Positions 54,361 through 63,672 are shown, counted from the first letter of the stretch. The stretch is DNA of 64,000 bases from Nocardia inohanensis NBRC 100128 (GCF_001612945.1 NZ_BDBK01000001.1:372001-436000), one strand, 5' to 3'. Translations and numbers: made by a program. The notes: generated by a model not told the origin, from the sequence alone.

Positions 54361-55769
54361 GCCGGTCCGGAAGCGACTGGTACGGGGAGATTTTCGAGGT
54401 TCGCCTCGGGCCGCCCGGGCACGGTGGGTTCTGCGTGGCCCGGCATGAAGGCCGCGTGCTGTTCGTCCGCCACGGCCTGCCCGGCGAACTCGTCCGCGCC
54501 CAGGTGACCGAGGATCGCGGCGGCTCCTTCTGCCGCGCCGAGGCGATCGAGATCCTGGAAGCCTCGCCCGACCGCATTCCCGCCACCTGCCCGGTCTCCG
54601 GTCCCGGCGGCGCGGGCTGCTGCGATTTCGCCTTCGCGACCCCGGTGGCGCAGCGGGCGCTGAAAGCATCCGTTGTCTCCGAGCAGCTCCGGCGGCTGGC
54701 CGGCTGGGAACCCGAGATCACCGTCGAATCGATCGGCCCGGCAGCCGAATTCGGCGGCTGGCGCTCACGGGTTCGCCTGGCTGTCGATGCCCAGGGCCGC
54801 GCCGGCGTGCACGCCTTCCGCAGCACGGACGTGATCGCGGACCTGCGCTGCCCGCAGCCCATGCCCGGTGCGATGGCGGGCATCGCCGAACGGACCTGGA
54901 CGCCGGGCGCGGAACTGGTGATCGCCGTCGACGGTGACGGCACCCGGCATTTGATCGAACTAGCGCCCGCCGAACCCGATTCCGGCGGCCGTGGGCGTGG
55001 TGGCGATCGGCACGCAAACTCCGGACGGCACGGAGATTCGGGGCGCGCCGGTGGTTCCATCCGCACCGCTTCCGGCCGCGCCGGTGGCGCGGGCCGCGCC
55101 GGTGGCCGTCGCGGCGATGACCGGCGTGGCGGGGACCGGCGCAGCACAGCCGCCCGCCGCGCCGCCGCCCACAGCGAACGGGCGGAACGCATCGTCGAAG
55201 GTGACGGCCGCGCCGTCCAGTACGTCGGCGGCAGACGCTGGGAGCTGTCCGTCACGGGATTCTGGCAGCCGCATTACGGTGCGGCACAGCGCTATTCCGA
55301 TGTGGTGGCCGACTGGTCCGACGCCGCTCCCGGTGCTCTTACCTGGGATCTCTACTGCGGCGTCGGCGTTTTCGCCGCACGTCTGGGCGAGCAGGTCGGC
55401 GCGGGTGGCGAGGTGCATGGCGTCGAGTTCGCCCGCTCCGCCGTAGCCGACGGCAAGGCATCGCTACGCGACCTCCGGCAGGTCGAGTTGCGAGCCGAGC
55501 GCGTCGAACGCTGGATCACCGAACAGCCCGCCGTCGCACCGGATGTCGTAGTCCTCGACCCCCCGCGCGCCGGCGCGGGCAAGGACGTCGTCAACGCGCT
55601 GACCGAACGCGGCCCGCGCCGAATCATCCACATCGGCTGCGACCCGGCCTCTTTCGCCCGCGACCTCGGCCTCTACCAGGCCGCCGGTTACGCCCCGGCC
55701 GCCCTGCGCGTCTTCGACGCCTTCCCCTCCACCCACCACGTGGAGTGCGTCGCACTGTTGGAACGCTGA
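54357..55769 (+). CDS. TrmA/RumA-like RNA methyltransferase
   Basis: 470 residues. An N-terminal TRAM-like part (WYGEIFEVRLGPPGHGGFCV) and the class I methyltransferase core: LTWDLYCGVGVFAARLGEQV, VVVLDPPRAGAGKDVV and HIGCDPASFARDLGLY with the catalytic Cys. It transfers a methyl group to a uridine C5 in RNA; the target is not clear. Odd: a Gly/Arg-rich insertion of about 60 residues (near 207-265) splits the protein before the core. Homologue of Rv2689c. Overlaps the permease stop. Confidence 0.88.
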   Translation: MSRSGSDWYGEIFEVRLGPPGHGGFCVARHEGRVLFVRHGLPGELVRAQVTEDRGGSFCRAEAIEILEASPDRIPATCPVSGPGGAGCCDFAFATPVAQRALKASVVSEQLRRLAGWEPEITVESIGPAAEFGGWRSRVRLAVDAQGRAGVHAFRSTDVIADLRCPQPMPGAMAGIAERTWTPGAELVIAVDGDGTRHLIELAPAEPDSGGRGRGGDRHANSGRHGDSGRAGGSIRTASGRAGGAGRAGGRRGDDRRGGDRRSTAARRAAAHSERAERIVEGDGRAVQYVGGRRWELSVTGFWQPHYGAAQRYSDVVADWSDAAPGALTWDLYCGVGVFAARLGEQVGAGGEVHGVEFARSAVADGKASLRDLRQVELRAERVERWITEQPAVAPDVVVLDPPRAGAGKDVVNALTERGPRRIIHIGCDPASFARDLGLYQAAGYAPAALRVFDAFPSTHHVECVALLER

Positions 55770-55911
55770 GCCGGCGCGGACGCCGTACCGGCTGGCCTGC
55801 CGGCGCCACCGGAATGGGCGTACCGTGCCGAGGGGCCGGGCCGGCAGGTCGCGGCGGGGGATTTCGGGGGTGGACGCCGGGCGCTTCTGAACACTGTCTA
55901 GTTTGTGAAGC

Positions 55912-56736
55912 ATGTCGACCGACGCTGCTCCGACGCATCCCTTCGATACCGCCGTCGCGCTCAAGTCCGGGACGCCCGGTGTCTTTGCGGGGCGGACCAC
56001 GCCGGATTACGGCAATATGGTCGGGCCGTTCGGCGGGATCACGGCGGCTACGTTGTTGCAGGCGGTGCTCGATCATCCCGAGCGCTTGGGTGATCCGATC
56101 TCGTTGACGGTGAACTTCGCGGGCCCCATCGCCGAGGGGGAATTCGAGATTCTCGCCGAACCGGTGCGGACCAACCGCAGCACCCAGCACTGGGTGCTGT
56201 CGCTGCGGCAGGGTGCGGAGACGAACGCGACCGCCACCGTCGTGACCGGTACGCGCCGCGACAGCTGGGCGGCTACCGAACGCGAGATGCCGGTGGTCGC
56301 CGCCGCCGAATCGCTGCCGGTGCAGGTGGTGCCGGAAGGGTTCATCGCGTGGTTGCGCAACTACGAGATGCGGTTCGTGGAGGGTGGTATGGACGCGATC
56401 GCCGCCGGGGAGCCGGCCGGTTCGCAGACCACGCTCTGGATCCGCGATACTCCTGCCCGGGCTTTGGATTTCGGGGCGCTCACCGCCATGTCCGACGCTT
56501 TCTTCCCCCGCGTCTTCGTGCGACTGGGCCGAATGGTGCCCGCGAGCACCGTCTCCTTGACCGTCTACTTCCACGCCGACGCCGAACTGCTTGCGGCACA
56601 GGCGGACCGGCCCCTGCTCGCTTCGGCCCGCGCGGCCCGCTTCGGCGGCGGCTACTTCGACCAGTCGGGTGAATTGTGGGCCGCTGGCGGCGAACTGCTC
56701 GCGACCACCCATCAGATGGTGTATTTCAAAGCCTGA
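55912..56736 (+). CDS. Acyl-CoA thioesterase family protein, double hotdog
   Basis: 274 residues. The N-terminal hotdog (GNMVGPFGGITAATLLQAVL and DPISLTVNFAGPI) and a second C-terminal unit (ALTAMSDAFFPRVFVRLGRM, TVSLTVYFHADAELL) fit the TesB-like thioesterase fold. It would cleave acyl-CoA esters; the acyl group is not known. Monocistronic. Confidence 0.85.
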   Translation: MSTDAAPTHPFDTAVALKSGTPGVFAGRTTPDYGNMVGPFGGITAATLLQAVLDHPERLGDPISLTVNFAGPIAEGEFEILAEPVRTNRSTQHWVLSLRQGAETNATATVVTGTRRDSWAATEREMPVVAAAESLPVQVVPEGFIAWLRNYEMRFVEGGMDAIAAGEPAGSQTTLWIRDTPARALDFGALTAMSDAFFPRVFVRLGRMVPASTVSLTVYFHADAELLAAQADRPLLASARAARFGGGYFDQSGELWAAGGELLATTHQMVYFKA

Positions 56737-56845
56737 CAGCTGATTTCAGCCCGTCGATCGGCCACCTCGCCGATCCCCGAGATTCGGTGTCTTGGCGGCC
56801 CGTCGCGCCGAGCCCAGAATCAGGGGATTCGGGAGGGAGCGGGCG

Positions 56846-57319
56846 ATGGAAGTTCTTGCGGCGAAGCCCATCACGTATGGGACGGCTTGGTTTCTGGCGG
56901 GCGTCGTGCCCGTGCTGTTCATGATCAGCGTGCTGTTCTATTCGGTCGCCTGGAACAAGGACTGGAAGGATCGGCTGCAAGGCGGCTGGGAGTGCGGCTG
57001 GGCTCCGCTGCTGAACTATGACGGCGAGGGGGATCCGAACCTGTTCGTCTGGTTCATCTGGCATGTCATCGCGGTGTCGGGCATGGTGCTCGCCGCCGTG
57101 CTCAGCCCGGCGACCGATATCGGCGGCACGGCGCTGTTCGCGGCGGAGCTGTCGCTGGGCGTGCTGATCGTGCTGGCGGTGCTGGTGATGCTGGACGGCA
57201 TGCCTTGGCGGCTCGCGGCGGCACATGCCGGATTGTGGTTCGTCCGGATTCAGCTGGTGCTGTTCGTGGTCGGCTACGCGCTGGCGCATCCGGACGATTT
57301 CACGACGTCGGACGCGTAG
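56846..57319 (+). CDS. Membrane protein, 157 aa
   Basis: Starts at ATG 56846 after GGAGGGAGC. Four hydrophobic helices (for example FLAGVVPVLFMISVLFYSVA and LGVLIVLAVLVMLDGMPWRL); the second loop holds WNKDWKDRLQGGWECGWAP. No family recognised. Between the thioesterase and the convergent SIMPL gene. Confidence 0.68.
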   Translation: MEVLAAKPITYGTAWFLAGVVPVLFMISVLFYSVAWNKDWKDRLQGGWECGWAPLLNYDGEGDPNLFVWFIWHVIAVSGMVLAAVLSPATDIGGTALFAAELSLGVLIVLAVLVMLDGMPWRLAAAHAGLWFVRIQLVLFVVGYALAHPDDFTTSDA

Positions 57320-57342
57320 CGCGGGAGGCGACCCGCGCCGGA

Positions 57343-58023
57343 TCAGTTCAATTGCCAGGTGACCTGAATGGTGGCCGACAGTTCGCTTTCCCCGAGCTCG
57401 ACCGGCACCGGGGAGGCGCCCGCCGGACCGGATTTGGCGGCGAAGGCGATACTGCGGACCACCGGAACCGGTGTGGCGGCGGCGTTTTCGGTGATGTCGA
57501 GGACCGCGCCGAGGGAGCGGCCCGCGCGCGCGGCGTAGCGCTCGGCTTTGGCGAGAGCATCGTCCCAGGCGGCATCGCGGGCGGTGGCGATCAGTGCGGC
57601 TTCGTCGGCGACCGCGAGGGTCAAGCCGCCGAGGCGCACATCGTCGCCGCCGGCATCCACGGCATGGGCGATGATGGCGGCCGGGCCCTGATCGGATTTG
57701 GCTGCGGCGGTGCCGATATCGCGCAGGGTGACGGTGAGCGAGGTACTGGCCAGATAGCCGATCACCCGCTCGCGGTTACCGTCCGTCCACACCGTTTCGG
57801 TGCGTACGGACAGCCCGCTGGTGGCGATGTCCCGGCTCTGGACGGCGTCGGCGCGCAGGGCCGCGGTGATGGCCTCGGTGCGTTCGCCGGCGCGCGCGTA
57901 GGCGGCGGACACGGTTTCGGCGCGGCTCTCGACCGACACCGTCACTCGCATCAGGTCCGGTGTGGCGGTGGCGCTGCCGGAACCGGACATCGTAATGGTC
58001 CCGGTGGTGTCAGTGCTGCTCAC
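57343..58023 (-). CDS. SIMPL (DUF541) domain protein
   Basis: 226 residues without a signal peptide. The SIMPL pattern is clear: GTITMSGSGSATATPDLMRV, VTVSVESRAETVSAAYARAG and WDDALAKAERYAARAGRSLG. Relatives such as periplasmic BP26 form ring-shaped oligomers. The function here is unknown, and a cytoplasmic place is unusual for the family. Confidence 0.85.
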   Translation of the reverse strand: MSSTDTTGTITMSGSGSATATPDLMRVTVSVESRAETVSAAYARAGERTEAITAALRADAVQSRDIATSGLSVRTETVWTDGNRERVIGYLASTSLTVTLRDIGTAAAKSDQGPAAIIAHAVDAGGDDVRLGGLTLAVADEAALIATARDAAWDDALAKAERYAARAGRSLGAVLDITENAAATPVPVVRSIAFAAKSGPAGASPVPVELGESELSATIQVTWQLN

Positions 58024-58218
58024 AAGTCCTCCTCGATCGATCCCGGCGCGTCCGGGCCGATGCTACCGACGCCCGGCGAATGCCCAGGTCCGCCGCGCCT
58101 GGACGGCCGGTCCGGGATACGCGTCCGGCCACGCGGATCGGATGGCGACCGGCGGACGCGCCCTGCGGCGCGGGCAGCGCTCCGGCCGCGTGCGGCAGTG
58201 GTCTTACCCGCTACGGGC

Positions 58219-59007
58219 TCAGCCGGCGGCCCGCAATTGCGCCACGGCGCGGACGTCGCCTTCGACGGAGAACCAGAGGGTGAGCGCGTCGGGGGTGCGG
58301 CGAGTGTGGATGTCGAGTTGCTGGCCGTAGCGGATGGGCTTGTTGTATTCGAGCACGAAGCGGTGCGGACCATCGGTGAACTGCGTTGCGTCGGCGGTGA
58401 ATTCGTGCACGGCATGCCAGTAGGCGGTGTTGGTGACATGCCCGAAGTGGTCGATATCGGTGCGGCGCAACGGGAATCCGATGCCGTGTCCGGCGGGCAG
58501 CGGCTCGGTCAGCCACTGCTTCCAGCGCAACCGCTGCTCATCGGTGGTGGTGCACATGAGGTCGAAGAACTCGTCCGCCACCCGTGACGGGCTCATCGTC
58601 TCCTTGTTCATGTGAATCCAGAAGCCCTCGGTCTCGACCAGTCCGCCGTTGTCGGCGTCGATGCGCACCCGCATGGTGCACCAGCGTGGTGAGATCCCCG
58701 AACACCAACGGCGCAAACGCAATTGGGCGGGCCAGGTGATCGGGCGGATCACGTCGATGACGGTGCGCCGCACGATCCAATGCGGATGCGATTCCAGCGC
58801 ATCGCAGTGCACCAGGTGGTCGACGCCCGCGTCCTGGATGTGCCGGGCGATGCCGTCGATCCGCAGTCCTTGATTCTCGTCCATGTCGACGGTCCCGAGC
58901 CGGCGGGTGACGTCGAAGATATGCCCGGTGGACGGGACCGGCGCGAGCGGCTGCCGGGCCGGTTCGAGTCCGGCGCTGAGCAGCGGTGGAGCGACTAGCT
59001 GGTTCAT
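58219..59007 (-). CDS. Acyl-ACP thioesterase-like protein
   Basis: 262 residues from ATG 59007 with GGAGGT seven bases upstream. Two hotdog units of the acyl-ACP thioesterase family: HPHWIVRRTVIDVIRPITWP, the second with RRTDIDHFGHVTNTAYWHAV holding the Asn-x-His-type catalytic segment, and FVLEYNKPIRYG. It would release fatty acids from ACP; found widely in mycobacteria and relatives. Confidence 0.85.
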   Translation of the reverse strand: MNQLVAPPLLSAGLEPARQPLAPVPSTGHIFDVTRRLGTVDMDENQGLRIDGIARHIQDAGVDHLVHCDALESHPHWIVRRTVIDVIRPITWPAQLRLRRWCSGISPRWCTMRVRIDADNGGLVETEGFWIHMNKETMSPSRVADEFFDLMCTTTDEQRLRWKQWLTEPLPAGHGIGFPLRRTDIDHFGHVTNTAYWHAVHEFTADATQFTDGPHRFVLEYNKPIRYGQQLDIHTRRTPDALTLWFSVEGDVRAVAQLRAAG

Positions 59008-59198
59008 CGGCAGACCTCCGGAAATCCGTACGGGAGCGGGGTTGCGCTGAGCTGGCGACGCTATCGCCCCCGAGAGTAGTACGGCTGGCGACCGGTTCCG
59101 GGTTCGGCCGCGGGGCGGGTCGCTAGCGGAGCCCGCCGAAAAAGCTCTGCAAATGGAAGGCATTGAGCCGCTCTTCCTGTGCCCGCCAATCGGGCCGA

Positions 59199-60023
59199 TC
59201 ATCGTCCGCCCGCCCGGACGGTGGTCGCCGGCGGCCGGTCGTCGGTGCCGTTCGTCCCCGCCGGCCGATCGAATGCCGCACCGCTGGCGATGTCGAACAG
59301 GGTGAAGTCGGTCAGCGCATCGGGCGTGCCCGTCACGACCAGCACCGCCGCCGCATCGAAACCGGCCCAGAAACGCCCCGAATACACGGCCTTGTACCCG
59401 ACCGAAGTCGATATCGTCAGCGGTGAGCCGCTCCGATCGCGCATCCGTGGCACCCCGTGCGCGTCCACGAGCACCGAAGTGCCCCGCTGCAACACGGTTT
59501 CGAACGGAGTGACCTTCCCCTCCCGATATTCATGATCGGTGACCCGGATATCCAGGCGCAGCACCACCGGCGTCAAGCCGCGCAGATAACCACCCAGATC
59601 TGCGTCCGAGAGCCCCGAGCCCCCACCCCGTTCGACCCCCGGATCGCCGGTGAGAGTGCGGACCACGGCCCGGCGTTCATCCACATGATCAGCGAAGAAG
59701 GCGACCAGAGCATCCACACCCCCGGTCGGCTGATCCCGCAGCCCGCCGTACACCCCCGGCTCACCGCCCGAGACCTGAATCCCCCCTGCGGTTTTCCCCC
59801 CGGATCGAACCGGAGTCACCGGTGCCCCCGCAACCGGTCGGCCGACGGCCGCAGCGGGCGCAACCGCCAGGAACGGATGAATGCCATCGAAATCCGCTGC
59901 CTGGTAAAGGACCCCAGCCAGCGTTTCGTCCGTGCTGATCATCCGGTAAACGCCGATGACCCCCAGCATCACCAATCCGAGGCCGATCACAACCGCGCCG
60001 AGCCACCGTATGTGCTTACCCAT
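59199..60023 (-). CDS. DUF6777-like membrane-anchored protein
   Basis: 274 residues. One N-terminal membrane helix (WLGAVVIGLGLVMLGVIGVY), then an extracytoplasmic domain with PGVYGGLRD, YLRGLTPVVLRLDIRVTDHE and GTSVLVDAHGVPRMRDR, which matches the DUF6777 pattern of actinobacterial secreted proteins, although the cysteines common there are missing. Function unknown. Confidence 0.7.
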   Translation of the reverse strand: MGKHIRWLGAVVIGLGLVMLGVIGVYRMISTDETLAGVLYQAADFDGIHPFLAVAPAAAVGRPVAGAPVTPVRSGGKTAGGIQVSGGEPGVYGGLRDQPTGGVDALVAFFADHVDERRAVVRTLTGDPGVERGGGSGLSDADLGGYLRGLTPVVLRLDIRVTDHEYREGKVTPFETVLQRGTSVLVDAHGVPRMRDRSGSPLTISTSVGYKAVYSGRFWAGFDAAAVLVVTGTPDALTDFTLFDIASGAAFDRPAGTNGTDDRPPATTVRAGGR

Positions 60024-60090
60024 AACTCATCCTGTCGCCCGCCCCGGCCACACGCATGCCGCGAAATCCACGGGCCCGCATCGGAAGAAG

Positions 60091-60666
60091 TCAGTCGGCG
60101 GGCTCCGGGTCGGTGAGGGGGGTTGCGCCGGTGGCGATCTCGATGGCCTCGGAGAGGGTGAGGCGTAGTTCGCGGTCGGGGGCGGGGGCCGGGCCGTCGT
60201 GGTGGGTGATGCCCTTGTCGGTGATGACGTAGTGGAGGGCGGTGTCGCCGATGTGGGTGGTGATGGTGCCGGGGCCGTATTTGTCGGTGAGGGCGCGGCC
60301 GAGGGGGAGGGCGAACCAGTGGGCGCGGACGGCGTCGGTGGTGCGGCGTTCGCCGAGTAGGGGAGTGCCCCAGGTGGAGAGGGTGTCGAGGACGGGGCGC
60401 AGGGCTGCTCCGGTGTCGGTGAGTTGATAGACGGCGGTGGTGGCGCGGGGGCCGGCTTTGCGGCGGGTGAGGATGCCGTCGCGTTCGAGTTCCTTGAGGC
60501 GGGTGGCGAGCATGTCGGTGCTGATGCCGGGGAGGTCGGCGAACAGGTCGCTGTAGCGGCGTGGGCCGGAACTCAATTCGCGGACCACCAGCAGGCTCCA
60601 GCGGTCGCCGATGACGTCCAGGGCTCGGCTGACGGCGCAGTAGTGGTCGTAGGTGCGGCGCGGCAT
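60091..60666 (-). CDS. HxlR-family transcriptional regulator
   Basis: 191 residues. The winged helix is typical: CAVSRALDVIGDRWSLLVVR, RRYSDLFADLPGISTDMLAT and RLKELERDGILTRR. The C-terminal 90 residues form an extra SCP2-like domain (LRLTLSEAIEIATG) seen in some actinobacterial members. It is divergent from the aminotransferase and probably binds the two palindromes between the genes. Confidence 0.9.
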   Translation of the reverse strand: MPRRTYDHYCAVSRALDVIGDRWSLLVVRELSSGPRRYSDLFADLPGISTDMLATRLKELERDGILTRRKAGPRATTAVYQLTDTGAALRPVLDTLSTWGTPLLGERRTTDAVRAHWFALPLGRALTDKYGPGTITTHIGDTALHYVITDKGITHHDGPAPAPDRELRLTLSEAIEIATGATPLTDPEPAD

Positions 60667-60686
60667 GTCACTACTGTAGCTTTCGA

Positions 60687-60722
60687 CTTGGAAAATCCAA
60701 GTGCATTCTTGGGAATTCCAAG
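60687..60722. promoter_or_regulatory. Two operator copies between HxlR and aminotransferase
   Basis: CTTGGAAAATCCAAG (60687-60701) and CTTGGGAATTCCAAG (60708-60722) are two palindromes of the form CTTGG-N5-CCAAG, 21 bp apart, which places them on the same face of the helix. They lie in the 92-base gap between divergent genes. Confidence 0.78.
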
Positions 60723-60758
60723 TAGAGTGTGCGGCAACGTATCCGGAAGGGGATGTCC

Positions 60759-61970
60759 ATGCAGGTCAAGCAGTCGAGCAAGCTCGCGGGAGTGTCGTAC
60801 GAGATTCGCGGCCCGGTCGCCGAGCATGCGGCGCGGCTGGAGGCCGAGGGGCATCACGTGGTGAAGCTGAACACCGGCAATCCGCTGCCGTTCGGATTCG
60901 AAGCGCCGGCGGCGATCTTGCAGGACATGGTCCGGAATCTGCCTGCCTCGAGCGGATATTCGTCGTCGAAGGGATTGCTGTCGGCGCGGCGCGCGGTGGT
61001 GCAGTACTACGAGACGCTGGGCGTGAACGAGGTGGACGTGGAGGAGGTGTTCCTCGGCAACGGCGTCTCCGAGCTGATCATGATGGCCATGACGGCGCTG
61101 CTGGAGAACGGGGACGAGGTGCTCATCCCCGCGCCGGACTTCCCGCTGTGGACCGCCGCGACCGCGTTGAACGGCGGGCGGCCGGTGCATTACCTCTGCG
61201 ACGAGGGCGCGGATTGGGCTCCGGACATCGCCGATATCGAATCCAAGATCAGTGACCGGACCCGGGCCATCGTCATCATCAACCCGAACAATCCCACCGG
61301 AGCGGTCTATTCACCCGAGGTGCTGCGCGCCATCCTCGAGGTCGCCCGCCGCCACAACCTGGTCGTCTTCTCCGACGAGATCTACGACAAGATCCTCTAC
61401 GACGGCCTCACCCACACCGCGACCGCCTCCCTCGCCCCGGACCTGCTCTGCCTGACCTTCTCCGGTCTCTCGAAGTCCTACCGCGCGGCCGGATTCCGCG
61501 GCGGCTGGCTGGTCGTCTCCGGCCCGACCGAGCACGCCGAGAACTACCTCGAGGGCCTCACCATGCTCGCGGGCCTGCGCCTGTGCGCGAATGTGCCCGC
61601 GCAGCAGGCGATTCAGGCCGCGCTAGGCGGTCACCAGAGCATCTACGATCTCACCGGTCCGGGCGGCCGGCTGCTGGATCAGCGCGACCGCACCTGGGAG
61701 GCGCTCAATGCCATCCCCGGCATCTCCTGCGTGAAACCCGAAGGCGCGCTCTACGCTTTCCCGCGCATCGACCTGAACGTCTACCCGATCCACAGCGACG
61801 AGAAGTTCGTGCTGGATCTGCTGTTGCAGGAGAAGATCCACATCGTCCAGGGCACGGGGTTCAATTGGCCGCGCCCGGACCACTTCCGCATCGTCACCCT
61901 GCCGCACGCCGATGATCTGGAGGCGATCATCGAGCGCATCGGCAGGTTCCTGGCGACCTACCGCCAGTAG
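60759..61970 (+). CDS. PLP-dependent aminotransferase, alanine transaminase type
   Basis: 403 residues; ATG 60759 has GGAAGG eight bases upstream, with ATG 60753 and GTG 60729 in frame. Fold type I aminotransferase: KLNTGNPLPFGFEAP, IIINPNNPTGAVYSPEVL, FSDEIYDKILYDG, and FSGLSKSYRAAGFRGGW with the PLP lysine. Closest in pattern to AlaA-type alanine aminotransferases. Regulation by the divergent HxlR protein is likely. Confidence 0.92.
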   Translation: MQVKQSSKLAGVSYEIRGPVAEHAARLEAEGHHVVKLNTGNPLPFGFEAPAAILQDMVRNLPASSGYSSSKGLLSARRAVVQYYETLGVNEVDVEEVFLGNGVSELIMMAMTALLENGDEVLIPAPDFPLWTAATALNGGRPVHYLCDEGADWAPDIADIESKISDRTRAIVIINPNNPTGAVYSPEVLRAILEVARRHNLVVFSDEIYDKILYDGLTHTATASLAPDLLCLTFSGLSKSYRAAGFRGGWLVVSGPTEHAENYLEGLTMLAGLRLCANVPAQQAIQAALGGHQSIYDLTGPGGRLLDQRDRTWEALNAIPGISCVKPEGALYAFPRIDLNVYPIHSDEKFVLDLLLQEKIHIVQGTGFNWPRPDHFRIVTLPHADDLEAIIERIGRFLATYRQ

Positions 61971-63008
61971 TTACGCGATGCCGGGCAGGCGCACGACCTG
62001 TCCGGCATAGGCCAGGCCCGCGCCGAAGCCGAGCAGCAGCGCGGTGTCGCCCTTCTTTGCCCCGCCCGAGCGGATCAGCTCCTCCATCGCCATCGGGATG
62101 GAGGCGGCGCTGGTATTACCGGTCTCGACGATATCCTTTGCGACAGCGACGTTCTCGGGGATGTGCAGCGCCCGCACCAGTGCCTCGGTGATCCGGATAT
62201 TGGCCTGATGCGGCACGAACGCGTCCAGGTCGGCGACGCTCACGCCCGCCTTGTCCAGCGCGTCCCGGCACGCCTTCTCCAAAAACGTGACGGCCCAGCG
62301 GAATACGGCGGTGCCGTTCATCCGGATGTAGGGCCGCACCGTGGTCCCGCCGGTGCGCTCGGCCTCGGCGACCTCGGCGAAGTACTGCTGAAAGTCCTTG
62401 TCCTGCTTGATGGCCGCGGTCTGGCTGCCATCCGAGCCCCAGGCCACCGGGCCGATGCCCTCCTCCTCGGACGGGCCCACCACGACCGCGCCCGCGCCGT
62501 CGGCGAAGATGAACGCGCAGGTGCGGTCGGAGGTGTCGAGCAGGTCCGAGAGCCGCTCCACGCCGATCACCAGCACGTAGCGCGACTGCCCCGAGCGCAC
62601 CAGGGCGGCGGCATCGCCGAGCGCGTAGCAGAAGCCCGCGCAGCCCGCCGAGACATCGAAAGCGGCGGTGTCGTGCATGCCGAGCTCGGTGGCGACGACG
62701 GCTCCGGCGGAGGGTCCCAGCACCATCTGCGAGGAGGTGGCCAGGACCACGGTGTCGATCTGTTCGGCGGTGATGCCGGCCGCGGTGAGCGCGTCCCGGG
62801 CGGCGGCGGTGCTCATGGAGACGATGGTTTCGTCGGCGTCGGCCCAGCGGCGGGCGGCGATGCCCGAGCGGGTCTTGATCCACTCGTCGGAGGAGTCGAT
62901 GCGATCGATGATCTCGGCATTGGGCACCACCCGGCGCGGGCGGTATGCGCCCAGGCCGAGGATGGCGGCGTGCGTGACCGGGGCTGCGGTGGCGATGGTC
63001 GCGGGCAT
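61971..63008 (-). CDS. 3-oxoacyl-ACP synthase III, FabH-like
   Basis: 345 residues from ATG 63008 with GAGAGGAAG upstream. The triad is complete: Cys in DVSAGCAGFCYALG, His in VPHQANIRI and Asn in ETGNTSAASIPMAM. It condenses acyl-CoA or acetyl-CoA with malonyl-ACP. The gene stands apart from fatty-acid clusters and is controlled, by position, by the divergent TetR protein. Confidence 0.93.
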   Translation of the reverse strand: MPATIATAAPVTHAAILGLGAYRPRRVVPNAEIIDRIDSSDEWIKTRSGIAARRWADADETIVSMSTAAARDALTAAGITAEQIDTVVLATSSQMVLGPSAGAVVATELGMHDTAAFDVSAGCAGFCYALGDAAALVRSGQSRYVLVIGVERLSDLLDTSDRTCAFIFADGAGAVVVGPSEEEGIGPVAWGSDGSQTAAIKQDKDFQQYFAEVAEAERTGGTTVRPYIRMNGTAVFRWAVTFLEKACRDALDKAGVSVADLDAFVPHQANIRITEALVRALHIPENVAVAKDIVETGNTSAASIPMAMEELIRSGGAKKGDTALLLGFGAGLAYAGQVVRLPGIA

Positions 63009-63022
63009 GGCTTCCTCTCGTG

Positions 63023-63077
63023 TGTGAACCGATCGGTTCACAGGGATAACGTCTAACATGGACCGATCGGTTCACAC
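63023..63077. promoter_or_regulatory. Two TetR operators between fabH-like and tetR genes
   Basis: TGTGAACCGATCGGTTCACA (63023-63042) is a perfect 20-bp palindrome. A second copy, with core GACCGATCGGTTCAC, lies at 63061-63075 and overlaps the first possible start of the regulator gene. Both are in the gap between the divergent genes. Confidence 0.82.
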
Positions 63078-63093
63078 AAGGGCTGGAGGATTT

Positions 63094-63672
63094 TTGACAG
63101 CGGGACCCCGGGCGCGCCTGATCTCGAGCACCATCGCGGCGGTGCAAGAGCACGGCGTGCACGCTGCCGGCCTGAGTGAGCTGCTCAAACGCAGCAATGC
63201 CTCGCGCAATTCGCTGTATCAGCACTTCCCGGCGGGCAAGGGCGAGCTGATCGAGACCGCCGCGAAAATCGTCTCCCGGCTGGTCTACAACCATCTGAGC
63301 CGCATGGCCGACGCCCTCGCCGCCGCCCCCTCCATCGACGGCTGGCTCGAGGACCTGTTCGCCTTCTGGCGCACCCAGCTCGAGACCACCGACTACCGCG
63401 CCGGCTCCTTCATGATGGCCGCCGCCCTCGACGTCGACCCGCCCGTGCAATCCGCCGCGGCCCAGGCGTTCGCCGAATGGACCGACCGCCTCGCCGAAGG
63501 CCTGGCCGCCGCCGGCCTCGACCGCGCCACCGCCCGCGCCCTGGCCGGCCTGCTGGTCTCGGTCATCGAAGGCGCGATCGTGCAGAGCCGCGCCCTCAAA
63601 TCCTCCCGCCCCTTCGAAGACGCCCGCACCCAACTAGGCATCCTGCTCACCCATCACCTACCCGCCCGATGA
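63094..63672 (+). CDS. TetR-family transcriptional regulator
   Basis: 192 residues from TTG 63094, which has GGAGG four bases upstream; ATG 63058 would add 12 residues encoded by the operator palindrome itself, so I prefer the later start. The HTH is seen in GLSELLKRSNASRNSLYQHF. The C-terminal ligand domain resembles the LmrA/YxaF type (FMMAAALDVDPPVQSAAAQA, GLLVSVIEGAIVQSR). It probably represses itself and the FabH-like gene. It overlaps the next gene by ATGA. Confidence 0.9.
   Translation: MTAGPRARLISSTIAAVQEHGVHAAGLSELLKRSNASRNSLYQHFPAGKGELIETAAKIVSRLVYNHLSRMADALAAAPSIDGWLEDLFAFWRTQLETTDYRAGSFMMAAALDVDPPVQSAAAQAFAEWTDRLAEGLAAAGLDRATARALAGLLVSVIEGAIVQSRALKSSRPFEDARTQLGILLTHHLPAR

Noticed and set aside
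51505..54669. A 1054-codon open frame on the minus strand
   Set aside because: It is antisense to the TrkA-like gene and the APC permease, is low-complexity Arg/His/Gly-rich, and reflects codon-position GC bias.
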